Of a DNA stretch of 64,000 bases, positions 46,838-56,347 are shown in pieces. Within the stretch, counting starts at the first letter, position 1. Every line of letters begins with the position of its first letter. The DNA is from Acidobacteria bacterium Mor1. Lineage in GTDB: Bacteria > Acidobacteriota > Polarisedimenticolia > Polarisedimenticolales > Polarisedimenticolaceae. Where the stretch lies: assembly GCA_001664505.1 (NCBI GenBank), contig CP011806.1, positions 718,020 to 782,019 of the forward strand. Direction: 5' to 3'. Below the pieces are notes generated by a model. The model was not told the origin of the DNA and ran no database searches. It was given only the letters and a program-made list of their open reading frames with translations. Both the position numbers and the translations under genes were made by a program.

Positions 46838-47384
46838 GGGTCACGTTGGTCCCGCCCGACGGACGATGGCTGATGACCTCCGGGTCCTTTTCGATCAGCA
46901 GCTTGCCGTCGGCTCCGTAGGCGTAGACCGTGTACTTATAGCGATCGGCGTCGTAGGACACCGTCGGCTGGGAGGGAGCGGTGCCCCAGAGCACCCCGCG
47001 GCCGATCCTCGGCTCGAGGCGGCGGCCGTTTTCATCCGCCGGAAACCGCAGCGCCACTCGCCCGGCGGGGCTCGGCTCCGCCACCGGCCCCTCGCCCCGG
47101 ATGAAGAAATTGCGGCGGCCCGGGTTCTCGGCTTCCCGCTGGGCGGCCCGCTCCAGCACCTGACGCATCGACTGGCGGCCGGCAGGGCTGCTGATCTTCT
47201 CGGCCATCAGCGGGTCCGGCTTGTCGAACTCCACCGCGACCTCGTGGATCGCCGGGTTGAACGACACGATCTCCCAGGTCACGACATGTCCCTGAACGAC
47301 CGAGACGATCTCGTCGTTGATCACGGGAGCCGGGTGGACGGCTCCCTTGGGCTGGTCCGGAAAGATGATCTGCACCGTGGCCAT
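46824..47384 (-). CDS. Conserved-looking protein of unknown function
   Basis: 186 residues, ATG with GAGGAG 6 bases upstream. No signal peptide or membrane span. It begins with a beta-rich segment (VQIIFPDQP, IVSVVQGHVVTWEIVSFN) resembling a cupredoxin-like or Ig-like edge, though no copper ligands are apparent. A charged helical middle (MRQVLERAAQREAEN) and a second beta part (YKYTVYAYGADGKLLIEKDPEV) follow. I do not recognise a family. Its 3' end overlaps the 3' end of the kinase gene by 14 bases on the opposite strand. Confidence 0.65.
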   Translation of the reverse strand: MATVQIIFPDQPKGAVHPAPVINDEIVSVVQGHVVTWEIVSFNPAIHEVAVEFDKPDPLMAEKISSPAGRQSMRQVLERAAQREAENPGRRNFFIRGEGPVAEPSPAGRVALRFPADENGRRLEPRIGRGVLWGTAPSQPTVSYDADRYKYTVYAYGADGKLLIEKDPEVISHRPSGGTNVTPTVP

Positions 47385-47755
47385 TGCGTTCTCCTCATTT
47401 TTCCCCCTGGACGGGGCAGCCGGTTTCTCCCGGAACTCGGCGAGGACTCACCCGATGGATTCCCCGGGGCTGGACCGAGAGTACCACCGCGGCTCGCCGA
47501 GCCCCGGGACCGCACGGCGCAAAAGTGGAGACAAACCGGCAATACGAGAAGTATTCCAATTATCCGTGTCCGCCGATGCCCGTCTTCGTCCCGTCTCTCC
47601 GAAACGCCGCTGAAACTGATTGACGCAATCCCATAGTCGAAGTAGGTGAAGGCCAATCCGGGCATGGCATTTTGAAAAATTCGGGAGTTCCCGTGCACCT
47701 GGATGGCCACGTGCGCACGGAGCCCCGCAACCAGAAAGTGAACGTGAGGACCTTT
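47385..47755. other. Intergenic region before the Cys-rich repeat protein gene
   Basis: The 371 bases carry the divergent control region of the unknown 186-residue gene and the 16-cysteine protein gene. A TTGACG box (47620-47625) points to the latter but no matching -10 is found. A short inverted repeat, cgggag-ttcccg, lies near 47682. No gene is seen. Confidence 0.4.
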
Positions 47756-49081
47756 ATGCGTGTGAACGTGCGACTGCTGATCGCGCTGGCGTTGATCGCC
47801 TGCGTGGCCCCGGCCTTTGCCGAGGAGGCCAAGGACCACTACAAGTGCTACGACGCGAAGCCGCTGAGCAGCTTCAACGGCCCGGATGTCGATCTGGTCG
47901 ACCGTTTCGGCCCGACCCTGGCCGACGTGGTCAAGCTGGACAAGCTCTGCACCCCCGTCGACAAGAACGGCGAGGGCATGGTGGATCCCAACACCCACCT
48001 GGCCTGCTACAGCATCAACGACGACCCGGACTTTGCCGACGCCCAGATGGAGATCTGGAACCAGTTCGGTGAAGAGAGCCTGCGCATCACCCGTGCCGGC
48101 ACCCTCTGTGTCCCGACCGTGATCGACGGTGAGACCGCTTCCGGCGCCGTCGACCACTTCAAGTGCTACCGCGGCGGCACCAAGTTCGACTCGACCATCC
48201 CGTACTCGCCTCGAGACGTCAGCGCCGTCGACCGGTTCCGCACCAACGTCGACACCGCCGAAGCCCCGGTCGCCTTCTGCAACCCGGTCGACAAGAACGG
48301 CGAAGGCATCGGCAGCACCAAGAGCCACCTCGAGTGCTACAACGTCGAGGACCGGGCGCTCCGCCCGCTGAACGAAGTGCTGAACGTGACCAACCAGTTC
48401 GGCAGCCAGCGGATCATCCTCAAGCGGCAGGAATCCCTCTGCGTGCCGACCCGCACCTACGACCACTACACCTGCTACGGCGCCGTCTACAACAACGACG
48501 ACTTCCAGGTGAGCCTGACCGACGAGTTCGGCAACACCACGGCGACGGTGACCAAGGCCGACAAGTACTGCGTGCCGGCCAACAAGAAGAACGAAGGCCT
48601 GGCGGACGCCGACACCGGCCTGACCTGCTACACGATCAACGACCCGGCCGACGTCAACGGTCTGCTGATCGACACCAACAACCAGTTCGGTGACGAGATC
48701 CTGCGGCTCAACAAGGCGCGCACCCTGTGCGTGCCGACCAAGAAGGTCGGCAGCGACTCCCACCTCGATATCGAGCACGTCAAGTGCTACCAGGCCCGTT
48801 CGGGCCGGGACGATATCCCGTTCAACCAGATCACCGTGCCGCTGACCGACGAGTACAGCTCCGACGACGCCACGCTGATCGACCCGGTCTCCTACTGCAC
48901 CATCGTGGACAAGAACGGCGAAGGCGCCCGTTTCGACGCCGCCCGCCTCGAGTGCTACGACATCAGCGACTCCTCGATTCCGCCGCTGGATATCCGCGTG
49001 GACATCGAGAACCAGTTCGGTGAGCAGAACCTGCTGCTCAAGCGGCGCGAGAACATCTGCGTGCCGACCCGTCAGCGCTAG
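47756..49081 (+). CDS. Secreted protein of four 4-cysteine repeats
   Basis: 441 residues. A signal peptide ends at AFA (1-22). The mature protein is four repeats of about 105 residues, each with the pattern HxxCY ... DxF ... C-x-P(V/A) ... L-x-CY-x-I ... NQFG ... CVPT. Cysteines are at 31/65/84/118, 137/175/194/229, 240/272/291/325 and 344/381/400/435. The regular spacing suggests two disulfides per repeat and an extracellular or periplasmic location. ATG with TGAGGA about 6 bases upstream; an upstream ATG (47672) is disfavoured. A strong terminator follows. The function is unknown; an adhesive or scaffold role is only a guess. Confidence 0.8.
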   Translation: MRVNVRLLIALALIACVAPAFAEEAKDHYKCYDAKPLSSFNGPDVDLVDRFGPTLADVVKLDKLCTPVDKNGEGMVDPNTHLACYSINDDPDFADAQMEIWNQFGEESLRITRAGTLCVPTVIDGETASGAVDHFKCYRGGTKFDSTIPYSPRDVSAVDRFRTNVDTAEAPVAFCNPVDKNGEGIGSTKSHLECYNVEDRALRPLNEVLNVTNQFGSQRIILKRQESLCVPTRTYDHYTCYGAVYNNDDFQVSLTDEFGNTTATVTKADKYCVPANKKNEGLADADTGLTCYTINDPADVNGLLIDTNNQFGDEILRLNKARTLCVPTKKVGSDSHLDIEHVKCYQARSGRDDIPFNQITVPLTDEYSSDDATLIDPVSYCTIVDKNGEGARFDAARLECYDISDSSIPPLDIRVDIENQFGEQNLLLKRRENICVPTRQR

Positions 49082-49112
49082 GTCCTCCGGGACCTGCGAC
49101 CACGTCCGTGAC

Positions 49113-49145
49113 AGCCACCCGGTCTTCGGACCGGGTGGCTTTTCT
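49113..49145 (+). terminator. Rho-independent terminator
   Basis: A perfect 12-base stem (49113-49124 with 49129-49140) closed by a TTCG tetraloop, followed by TTTCT. It ends the Cys-rich protein transcript. Confidence 0.9.
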
Positions 49146-49214
49146 CGTTCAAAGGCGAATCCAGCCCGAAAACCGGGAGAGGGCGCCGCTCACGGCCGGA
49201 GTGGGGCCGAACGC

Positions 49215-49243
49215 TTGCCAGCGGGCCCCCGGTGCCCTAGCAT
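49215..49243 (+). promoter_or_regulatory. Promoter of apt and tRNA-Arg
   Basis: TTGCCA (49215-49220), a 17-base spacer and TAGCAT (49238-49243). The start is near 49250, immediately before the TTGGAGG ribosome site of apt. Confidence 0.55.
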
Positions 49244-49264
49244 GCCCAGCTTGGAGGCTCGGCG

Positions 49265-49789
49265 ATGCTCGTCAGCGACCTGAAACAGACGATCCGAGAA
49301 GTTCCCGACTTTCCCAAGCCGGGGATCAACTTCTATGACGTCACCACCTTGTTTCGCCATCCCGAGGCGCTGCGGTCCACCGTGCGCCGACTGGTCGAGC
49401 GCTACGAGGGGGATCGCTTCGACGCTCTCGCCGGGATCGAAGCCCGAGGCTTCGTGCTCGCCTCCGCGATGGCCTACGAGCTGGGCAAGGGATTGGTCCT
49501 GATCCGCAAACCGGGGAAACTCCCGGCGGAGACCGAAGCCGAGGAATACAGCCTTGAATACGGGTCCGCCACGATGGAGATTCATCGGGACGCCGTGGAG
49601 AAGGGGCAGCGGGTCCTGGTGGTCGACGACGTGCTGGCCACCGGCGGCACGGCTCGGGCCGCAGGCAACCTCGTCGAACGCCTCGGCGCCACGGTCGAAG
49701 GATTCGCCTTCATGGTGGAGCTCGGGTTCCTGCCAGGTCGTAAAACGCTGGGAGACGAGAGCGTCTTCAGCCTGATCCGGTACGATTGA
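49265..49789 (+). CDS. apt: Adenine phosphoribosyltransferase
   Basis: Salvages adenine to AMP with PRPP. 174 residues, the usual size. It shows PDFPKPGINFYDVTTL, GIEARGFVLASAMAYELG, the RKPGKLP flexible loop and the PRPP-binding VLVVDDVLATGGTARAA. ATG with TTGGAGG 7 bases upstream. tRNA-Arg(CCT) begins 13 bases after the stop and is probably co-transcribed. Confidence 0.97.
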   Translation: MLVSDLKQTIREVPDFPKPGINFYDVTTLFRHPEALRSTVRRLVERYEGDRFDALAGIEARGFVLASAMAYELGKGLVLIRKPGKLPAETEAEEYSLEYGSATMEIHRDAVEKGQRVLVVDDVLATGGTARAAGNLVERLGATVEGFAFMVELGFLPGRKTLGDESVFSLIRYD

Positions 49790-49802
49790 CCGGTGGATCA
49801 AG

Positions 49803-49879
49803 GGGCCTGTAGCTCAGTTGGATAGAGCAGGAGTTTCCTAAACTCAAGGTCGGGGGTTCGACTCCCTCCAGGCCCACCA
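49803..49879 (+). tRNA. tRNA-Arg (anticodon CCT)
   Basis: 77 bases with encoded CCA. The acceptor GGGCCTG pairs with CAGGCCC, the anticodon loop is ttCCTaa, and the T arm ggggg-ttcgact-ccctc has one G-U pair. The outer pair of the anticodon stem (27-43) is G-A. Reads AGG. Confidence 0.93.
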
Positions 49880-49934
49880 TCCCGCAACCGGTCGCGGGGC
49901 CGGGTCCGGCGGGCTAGGCGCTACGGAGTAAGAC

Positions 49935-50600
49935 ATGGCTCGGGGCATTACGCGGAAAGAATTGAAGCAGGACGAGTTCGTCGAAGCGGCGTTCTCCCTG
50001 GAACAGTGGCTGGAAGAGAACTGGCAGACCGTCGCCAAGTGGGCCGTGGCCCTCGTGGTCGTCGGTGTCCTGATCGGCGGGTTCTTCTGGTGGAACGAGA
50101 GCCGGACCGCCGCCGCCAAGTCGCTGCTCGCCGAGGGTATGGGCCATCTCGACAAGGCCGGCTCCGAGGAGGGGACCAGCGCCGACTTCGAGGCAGCGCT
50201 GGAGTCCTTCGAGAAGGCCGCCGGCAAGGGGGGGCCTGCCTCCGACACCGCGACCTACTTCCAGGGGGTGGCTCTGAGCCGCCTCGGCCGCCACGACGAG
50301 GCTGCCGAGATCCTGAGCAAGGCCGCGAACTCCGCGGTCACTCTGGAAGCCGCCGACGCGGCCCGGCTGGCCCGGGTCGACGCGCTGATGGCCGCAGGCA
50401 AGGCCGAGGAAGGCTCCGCGGCGCTCAGGGAGTTGGCCGACGGCGAGGGTGCCTACGCCGGCTATGCTCTGCACCGCCTGGCGGAACTTGCCGAGGAGCA
50501 GGGGAACGACACCGAGGCGCAGGGGCTCTATCAGCGCTTCATCGACGACTTCCCCAACGACCCGCTGGCCGTCACCGCCCGCCAGAAGCTGGAAGAGTAG
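49935..50600 (+). CDS. YfgM-like membrane-anchored TPR protein
   Basis: 221 residues. A short cytosolic N-terminus (MARGITRKELKQDEFVEAAF), one membrane span (about 39-56, WAVALVVVGVLIGGFFWW) and four to five TPR-like helical pairs follow in the periplasm (for example TATYFQGVALSRLGRHDEAAEIL, AYAGYALHRLAELAEEQGNDTEA). The layout equals YfgM/DUF2133, an ancillary SecYEG-chaperone contact in enterobacteria; the assignment to that family is by architecture only. The gene follows tRNA-Arg by 55 bases. Confidence 0.75.
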   Translation: MARGITRKELKQDEFVEAAFSLEQWLEENWQTVAKWAVALVVVGVLIGGFFWWNESRTAAAKSLLAEGMGHLDKAGSEEGTSADFEAALESFEKAAGKGGPASDTATYFQGVALSRLGRHDEAAEILSKAANSAVTLEAADAARLARVDALMAAGKAEEGSAALRELADGEGAYAGYALHRLAELAEEQGNDTEAQGLYQRFIDDFPNDPLAVTARQKLEE

Positions 50601-50622
50601 CGTTCGCTAGCGCTGCCCGGGC

Positions 50623-51327
50623 TCAGTAGCGCCGCAGGTCGTGATTGCCGGCGGCGTCTTCACCGGTGACCTTGTAGAACAGCAAGCCCGATTTGAGGCC
50701 CATCTCCGAGTCGTCGACGAATTCCGTCTCTTCGGTGGTTCCGATCTCGAAAGCGCGAATCGAGAAGAAGTACGACGCCCGGTCGTAGCGATAGACGTGG
50801 TACCGCGAGATGTACTCGGGACGGCCATCCATGTCGGTGGTGATCGGATCCCAGACCAGCTTCAGGCCGCCGTTGTCCGCCCAGTCCATCCGTAGGGTGT
50901 CGACCTCGGCCGGGTTGATGCCGTCGACCTCGAGTTCGTAGACCGAATCACCCTCGATCCACTCCACGCCGTTCCAGGCGGAAACGCGCCACTCATGGAC
51001 ACCGTTGGACAGGGGTTTGGGCACGCGGAGCAGGGCGCCTTGTTCGTCCCCGAGCACGGCGAAGGCCCAGCCGGCCGTGTCTTCTTTCTGATCGAAGACG
51101 TGGGAGAAGGTGTCGAATCCGTCGAGACTCATCTCGACACGGAACTTCATCAGGTGGATGTCGTCACCGTCCACGCCGACCCGCAGGATCGGCCGGGCCC
51201 CGACGGTCGCGCCGTCCTCGGGCTCCAGCGGGAAGACCTCCTCGATGACCTGGGCTGATGCCGGAGACCACGCCAGCCCGCAGCAGGCGGCGCACATCAG
51301 CAGACCGATCAGCGTTCTCTGGTTCAC
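50623..51327 (-). CDS. Exported protein with fibronectin-III-like segments, unknown function
   Basis: 234 residues from GTG 51327, chosen because GGGGG precedes it and a signal peptide follows directly (TLIGLLMCAACCGLAWSPASA). The mature part has two beta-sandwich-like regions. The first, about 30-120, has a PxxGATVGARPILRV opening and a HEWRVSAWNG strand, typical of Fn3/Ig-like folds. The second, about 135-230, has LVWDPITTD, YHVYRYDRASYF and FYKVTGEDAAGNHDL. The last pattern matches the end of Fn3 domains in secreted adhesins. Location is probably periplasmic or surface. Its stop faces the YfgM-like gene. Confidence 0.7.
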   Translation of the reverse strand: MNQRTLIGLLMCAACCGLAWSPASAQVIEEVFPLEPEDGATVGARPILRVGVDGDDIHLMKFRVEMSLDGFDTFSHVFDQKEDTAGWAFAVLGDEQGALLRVPKPLSNGVHEWRVSAWNGVEWIEGDSVYELEVDGINPAEVDTLRMDWADNGGLKLVWDPITTDMDGRPEYISRYHVYRYDRASYFFSIRAFEIGTTEETEFVDDSEMGLKSGLLFYKVTGEDAAGNHDLRRY

Positions 51328-51510
51328 GATTTCCCCCAAAAAGCGGGCCCGGATTCCACGGGCCGCCCGTGCCCCCGAAGCCCTCTGTATATACACCGCG
51401 CCCGGCGGCGCCGCCACAGCCCGGGCCGGGCGGCGCATACCGGTTTCCTCCCCGGGGAAGGCCGTGGAGGAGCTTCTGGGGGTCGGCCCCGAGGGGCCGT
51501 CAGGCGGGGA

Positions 51511-51942
51511 TCAGAACGGGATGTCGTCTTCGCTGTAGCCGCCACCGTCGACCGGTTCGGCCACCTGGTGGTGCTGAGGCTCCGGATCCATCGGAGCCCG
51601 GTCGGACTCGCCACGGGCGCCGAGCATCTGGAAACGCTGGGCCTTGACCTCGGTGGTGTAACGCTTGTTGCCGTCACGGTCGGTCCATTCGCGGGTCTGC
51701 AGCGAGCCCTCGACGTAGACCGAGCGCCCCTTGCGCAGGTACTCGCCGGCGATCTCCGCCTGCTTGCCCCAGACCACGACCCGGTGCCACTCGGTCCGCT
51801 CCTTGCGCTCGCCGCTCTGGTCGCTCCAGCGCTCGGTGGTGGCCATGGTGAAGTTGGCCACGGCGGTCCCACCCTGGGTGTAGCGCACCTCAGGGTCCCG
51901 GCCGAGGTTTCCGATCAAGATCACTTTGTTGACGCTTGCCAT
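51511..51942 (-). CDS. ssb: Single-stranded DNA-binding protein
   Basis: 143 residues. The OB-fold begins [21 protein letters not shown] and includes [14 protein letters not shown] and GSLQTREW. A short linker leads to the acidic protein-docking tip EDDIPF. AAGGAG lies 7 bases before the ATG. It is divergent from murJ, with a gap of 40 bases. Confidence 0.97.
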   Translation of the reverse strand: MASVNKVILIGNLGRDPEVRYTQGGTAVANFTMATTERWSDQSGERKERTEWHRVVVWGKQAEIAGEYLRKGRSVYVEGSLQTREWTDRDGNKRYTTEVKAQRFQMLGARGESDRAPMDPEPQHHQVAEPVDGGGYSEDDIPF

Positions 51943-51964
51943 CGATTAACTCCTTGAGCGCCGT

Positions 51965-51970
51965 ATTATA
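51965..51970 (-). promoter_or_regulatory. -10 box of the ssb promoter
   Basis: A perfect TATAAT on the minus strand, 23 bases before the ssb ATG. The -35 region at the right distance (GAATCG) is poor, so an activator or extended element may be needed. Confidence 0.45.
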
Positions 51971-51982
51971 GCCCGCCACACG

Positions 51983-53578
51983 ATGAGCGATTCACGGCAA
52001 CTCCTGCGTAGGGTCAGCGGCATCAGTCTCGCGACGATGATGAGCCGCATCCTTGGCTTGTTGCGGGACCAGGTCCAGTCTTACTTCTTCGGCGCCGGTT
52101 TGGTAACCGACGCCTACCTGGCGGCGTTTCGGATCCCGAACCTGCTCCGCGATCTGTTCGCCGAGGGTGCGCTCTCCTCCGCCTTCGTACCGACCTTCAC
52201 CCGGGAACGGGAACACCACGGTGATGAGGCGGCGTTCCGCCTCGCCCGGCGCTTGATGACCCTGATGGGGGTGCTCCTCGGCCTGGTGACCCTGGCGATT
52301 CTGCTCTTTGCCAGAGGAATTCTCAAGCTCTACGTGCCCGGTTTCTCCGGGGAAAAACTGGACCTCGCGGTCGACATGACCCGGATCGTCTCCCCGTTCC
52401 TGCTGTTCGTGGCGTTCGCCGCGGTGGCGATGGGGATGCTCAACACCCACGGCAAGTTCTTCCTTCCGGCTCTCGCCCCGGCCTTTTTCAACCTGTCGGC
52501 CATCGTGGCGGTGATCACCCTGGTCCCGGTCTACCGCTCGCTGGACATCCACCCCGGCCTGGCCCTGGCGACCGGGGCGATCCTCGGCGGAGTCCTGCAG
52601 TTCGCCGTCCAGGTGCCCGCCCTCCACCGGGTCGGATTCCGCTTCCGGCCGGATCTGGCCCTGAGGGATCCGGCCCTGCGCCGGATCGGCCTGTTGATGC
52701 TCCCGGCGACCTTCGGACTGGCGGCAACCCAGATCAACATCCTCGTCGACACGATCCTCGCCTCCCGCTTCGCCGGGGCGATCACCTGGCTGTCCCTGGC
52801 GTTCCGGCTGATGCAGCTGCCGATCGGCCTGTTCGGGGTAGCCATCGCCACCGCCAACCTCGCGCGGGTGTCGGTCGACGCCGCGCGAAACGACCATGGC
52901 GCCATGCGGGACAACCTCGCCGCCGCGTTCCGGACAGCAGCGTTCCTCACCATCCCCGCCACCGCGGGACTGATCGCGCTCCGTGAACCGATCGTGCGGA
53001 TGCTGTTCGAGCACGGCCGCTTCGGCACGTTGGACAGCGAGAAGACCGCCATGGCGGTGCTGGCCTATGCCCTGGGCCTTTCCGCCTACGCCGTGACGAA
53101 GATCCAGGTGCCGACCTTCTACGCTCTGGGCCAGACCCGGCTGCCCGTCATCGCCTCGGCCACGGCGGTCGGCCTCAAGATCGTCTGCAGCCTGCTCCTC
53201 ATCCGCTGGTTGCCCCGGTTCGACATCGACCCGTTTCTCGGCCTGGCGCTCTCGACATCCGTCGCCGCGTGGACCAACTTCGCGATCCTCGCCGGCGGGC
53301 TGCGTCGGCGCATCGGTAGCCTCGGGGGGCGGGGGATTCTCGACACGACCCTGCGAGTCCTGCTGGTCTCCGTGGTCATGGCCTTCGCCGCCCACGAACT
53401 CCACCGGATCGTCGAGCAGGCATGGAGCGGGGGCGGTATCCCCGGCGAGGTTCTGCGCGTGCTGATCGCCGTGGCCACGGGGATGCTGATCTTCTCGGTG
53501 GGCTGCCGGTTGCTGCGCGTTCCCGAGGCGACGCTGGTCTTCGATCGGCTGCGGCGAAAGATCCTCGGGGGAACCTGA
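51983..53578 (+). CDS. murJ: Lipid II flippase MurJ
   Basis: Moves lipid-linked peptidoglycan precursor across the inner membrane. 531 residues with about 14 spans (MOP superfamily). The N-terminal signature [18 protein letters not shown], the [30 protein letters not shown] block and an internal [15 protein letters not shown] repeat fit MurJ. The ATG has no strong ribosome site. dtd follows after 25 bases, then xerD and the CCA-family gene, all in one direction. Confidence 0.96.
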   Translation: MSDSRQLLRRVSGISLATMMSRILGLLRDQVQSYFFGAGLVTDAYLAAFRIPNLLRDLFAEGALSSAFVPTFTREREHHGDEAAFRLARRLMTLMGVLLGLVTLAILLFARGILKLYVPGFSGEKLDLAVDMTRIVSPFLLFVAFAAVAMGMLNTHGKFFLPALAPAFFNLSAIVAVITLVPVYRSLDIHPGLALATGAILGGVLQFAVQVPALHRVGFRFRPDLALRDPALRRIGLLMLPATFGLAATQINILVDTILASRFAGAITWLSLAFRLMQLPIGLFGVAIATANLARVSVDAARNDHGAMRDNLAAAFRTAAFLTIPATAGLIALREPIVRMLFEHGRFGTLDSEKTAMAVLAYALGLSAYAVTKIQVPTFYALGQTRLPVIASATAVGLKIVCSLLLIRWLPRFDIDPFLGLALSTSVAAWTNFAILAGGLRRRIGSLGGRGILDTTLRVLLVSVVMAFAAHELHRIVEQAWSGGGIPGEVLRVLIAVATGMLIFSVGCRLLRVPEATLVFDRLRRKILGGT

Positions 53579-53603
53579 AGCTGGTGTATTCTGCTTCGGC
53601 TCC

Positions 53604-54074
53604 ATGAAGGTATTGATTCAGCGCGTGTCGCGCGCCGCCGTGCGCGTCGACGGAGAAACCGTCGGTGCAATCGGAGAGGGGCTGTTGGTCCTGCTCGGCG
53701 TAGAGCAGGATGACGAGGAACAGGACCTCGACTACTACGCGGCGAAGACCGCGGAGCTCCGCATCTTCCGCGACGACGAAGGGCGCATGAATCGCAGCGT
53801 CGAAGAGGTGGCCGGAAGCGTGCTCGTCGTCTCCCAGTTCACTCTCGCTGCGGCCACCCGGCGCGGCCGGCGGCCCTCCTTCACCGGCGCTGCGCCGCCG
53901 GAACGCGCCGACGCCTTCTACCGCAAGTACTGCGCGTTGTTGCGTGAGCGCGGCCTTACCGTCGAGACCGGGCGTTTCCAGGCGATGATGGATGTGGAAC
54001 TGGTCAACGACGGGCCGGTGACCATCCTGCTGGATCCACCCAAAGGCGCCACGACCCAACGGGCCGGCGTCTGA
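53604..54074 (+). CDS. dtd: D-aminoacyl-tRNA deacylase
   Basis: Hydrolyses D-aminoacyl-tRNAs (and Gly-tRNA-Ala). 156 residues. [13 protein letters not shown] opening, the SQFTL catalytic segment and the [11 protein letters not shown]ly-cisPro region identify the family. The TGA stop shares a base with the xerD ATG. Confidence 0.96.
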   Translation: MKVLIQRVSRAAVRVDGETVGAIGEGLLVLLGVEQDDEEQDLDYYAAKTAELRIFRDDEGRMNRSVEEVAGSVLVVSQFTLAAATRRGRRPSFTGAAPPERADAFYRKYCALLRERGLTVETGRFQAMMDVELVNDGPVTILLDPPKGATTQRAGV

Positions 54075-54985
54075 TGCGCCCGCAACGCAAGACGCCGCCC
54101 CCGTCACCTCAGGGGTGGTTCGCTCAGTATCTGACCTACCTGATCGCCGAACGGGGGCTCAGCCGAAACACCGTCGATGCCTACCGGCGCGATCTACAGA
54201 CCCTCGGACTTCATCTCGGCGAGCGGCGCCTGGAGGAAGCCTGCAGGGACGACCTGCTGGCCGTGCTTCGCGGGATGCAGATCGAGGGACGTTCACCCCG
54301 TTCCGTCCGCCGCTGGATCGTCGCCATGCGCGGTTTCTTCCGCTACCTGCTGGCCGAGAAGGTGATCCAGGAGGACCCGACCGCTCACCTCGATGCCCCC
54401 CGGGCCATGCGCTCCCTGCCCAAGGTGCTCGATTCCGACGAGGTCGATTCGCTGCTGGCCGCCCCGGACCCGGAGTCGGCCTGCGGCGTTCGCGACCGGG
54501 CGATGCTGGAGGTGCTCTACGCCACCGGCCTGCGGGTCAGTGAACTGGTCGGCCTGCGGCTCGGGGATCTTCGGCTTGACGCCCGTCTGCTGCGGGCCAG
54601 CGGCAAGGGGGACAAGGAGCGGGTGGTACCGCTCGGCGTCGAGGCCGACCGGGCGTTGCAGCGCTATCTGGCCGAGTCCCGGCCCGAGATGCTTGCGGGA
54701 CGGCGCTCGGACTACCTGTTCATCACCGGGCGGGGTGGGCCGATGACCCGGCAGGGGTTCTGGAAATTGCTCAAGGGCTACGGGCAGCGAGCGCACATCG
54801 CCACGCCCTTCTCGCCCCACACCCTGCGCCACTCCTTCGCGACCCATCTGCTGGAGAACGGGGCGGACCTGGTCTCGGTCCAGCGGATGCTCGGCCACGC
54901 GGACATCTCCACCACCGAGATCTACACCCACATCAACCGCGAGCGGCTGCAGCGGCTCTACCGGGACTTCCATCCCCGTGCCTGA
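54074..54985 (+). CDS. xerD: Tyrosine recombinase XerD/XerC family
   Basis: Resolves chromosome dimers at dif. 303 residues. An N-terminal SAM-like core-binding domain (about 14-100) precedes the catalytic domain with the full set Arg154, Lys178, His249, Arg252, His275 and Tyr284. The HTLRHSFATHLLENGADL and LGHADISTTEIYTHI blocks are those of chromosomal Xer proteins, not of integrases. XerD is preferred over XerC from general resemblance; the distinction is not certain. It overlaps dtd and the next gene. Confidence 0.92.
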   Translation: MRPQRKTPPPSPQGWFAQYLTYLIAERGLSRNTVDAYRRDLQTLGLHLGERRLEEACRDDLLAVLRGMQIEGRSPRSVRRWIVAMRGFFRYLLAEKVIQEDPTAHLDAPRAMRSLPKVLDSDEVDSLLAAPDPESACGVRDRAMLEVLYATGLRVSELVGLRLGDLRLDARLLRASGKGDKERVVPLGVEADRALQRYLAESRPEMLAGRRSDYLFITGRGGPMTRQGFWKLLKGYGQRAHIATPFSPHTLRHSFATHLLENGADLVSVQRMLGHADISTTEIYTHINRERLQRLYRDFHPRA

Positions 54986-56288
54986 TCGGGGGGCCGCCCC
55001 TCCCGACCGGATTCGCCTCGGACAACTGCCGGCGGAGATGCGGGGGCCCCTGCGCGAGATCGCAGGCCTGGCCGCCGAACGGGGTGAACGGGCCTATCTG
55101 GTCGGCGGAGTCGTTCGGGACCTCCTGCTGGAGCGGCCGGTCCACGACCTGGACCTGGTTGTCGAAGGGGATGGCCCCGCACTGGCCCGAGCGTTCGCCC
55201 GGCGACGGCAGGGTGAGCTGCGAGAACACCCCCGCTTCGGAACCGCATCGGTGACGATCCGGCAGGACCGGCCCCCCCTCCGCATCGACCTGGCCACCGC
55301 CCGGAAGGAACGGTACGCCCACCCCGGCGCCCTCCCGGAAACCGGGCCGGCAGCCCTGGAACGGGACCTGGCTCGCCGGGATTTCTCGATCAACGCCATG
55401 GCCGTACCCCTGCACGGTAGCGGCGCCTGGCGGGTCGTCGACCCCTTCGACGGGCGGGGAGCCCTGGCGGCCCGCCGCATCCGCGCCCTGCACCCGGCCT
55501 CGTACCGGGACGATGCCACCCGGATCTTCCGCGCCGTTCGATTCGCGGCCCGGCTGCGTTTTCAGCCGGCGGCAGCCGACCGGAGAAGGATCCGGGACGC
55601 CCTCGCCGCAGGAGCCCTCGACCCGATCTCCGGCGCGAGGGTACGGACGGAGCTGGAGAAGATCTACGGAGACCGGCATCCGGCCCGGGCGGTCGCGGGC
55701 CTGGAGCGGCTCGGAGCCCTGGCGGCTCTGCTTCCGGACCATCGATACATCCCGCCGGCCCATCGCCCCCAGCGGCGGCTGGAGCGGCTGGGCCCGGCCC
55801 TCGCGAGCTGGAAACTTTCCCTGACCGCCGCCGGGATCGGGCTCCTTGCCCTGGGCTGGAAGCGGGCAGGGCGCGCCGCCTTCGGCCGCAGGGCCGGACT
55901 ACGGGCGGAGCAGCGGGAAGCGGCGGCCACCGCCCTGGAGCGCTCCTCCCGGCTCCTGCGCTACCTGGAAGGGGAGTCGGCGAGCCGGGCGGGGAGCCTG
56001 CATGCCCGTTGCCGGGCGGAATCGGACATGACCGTCCTGTTGGCGCTGCTCCGGGCGGATACCCGGATCGCGGCCACCCGGGCGCAGCGTTACCTGGAGA
56101 CCTTGCGCCACGCCCGGCCGGCGGTCCGGGGCTCGGATCTGATCCGGGCCGGGGTCCCTGCGGGCCCCTGGATCGCCCGGGCCCTGGCCGCGGGGCTGCG
56201 GGCCCGCCTGGATGGCCGGGCCCCCGACGACGCAGCCGAGGCTGCCCATGCCCTGGCCGTAGCGAGGCGTCTGGCTCGCCGCACTTGA
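54978..56288 (+). CDS. CCA-adding enzyme / poly(A) polymerase family nucleotidyltransferase
   Basis: 436 residues from GTG 54978, overlapping xerD by 8 bases. It is a class II nucleotidyltransferase: YLVGGVVRDLLL with the following HDLDLVVEG metal-binding carboxylates, ERDLARRDFSINAMAV, and the RAVRFAARLRF helix that selects the incoming base. The C-terminal half is very Arg/Ala-rich (about 270-436) and lacks an HD domain. All three tRNA genes in this window encode CCA, so the enzyme may serve mainly in tRNA repair or in RNA tailing; the choice between CCA-adding and poly(A) function is open. Confidence 0.88.
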   Translation: MPDRGAAPPDRIRLGQLPAEMRGPLREIAGLAAERGERAYLVGGVVRDLLLERPVHDLDLVVEGDGPALARAFARRRQGELREHPRFGTASVTIRQDRPPLRIDLATARKERYAHPGALPETGPAALERDLARRDFSINAMAVPLHGSGAWRVVDPFDGRGALAARRIRALHPASYRDDATRIFRAVRFAARLRFQPAAADRRRIRDALAAGALDPISGARVRTELEKIYGDRHPARAVAGLERLGALAALLPDHRYIPPAHRPQRRLERLGPALASWKLSLTAAGIGLLALGWKRAGRAAFGRRAGLRAEQREAAATALERSSRLLRYLEGESASRAGSLHARCRAESDMTVLLALLRADTRIAATRAQRYLETLRHARPAVRGSDLIRAGVPAGPWIARALAAGLRARLDGRAPDDAAEAAHALAVARRLARRT

Positions 56289-56347
56289 GCCCGGAGCGCT
56301 CCAGTGCTTCAATGACCTCGGCGCGGACGTCACCGCGCGGGGGAAAC

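Noticed and set aside
49844..50474. Minus-strand frames over tRNA-Arg and the YfgM-like gene
   Set aside because: They end in the antisense tRNA (WRESNPRP type) and mirror a convincing plus-strand gene.
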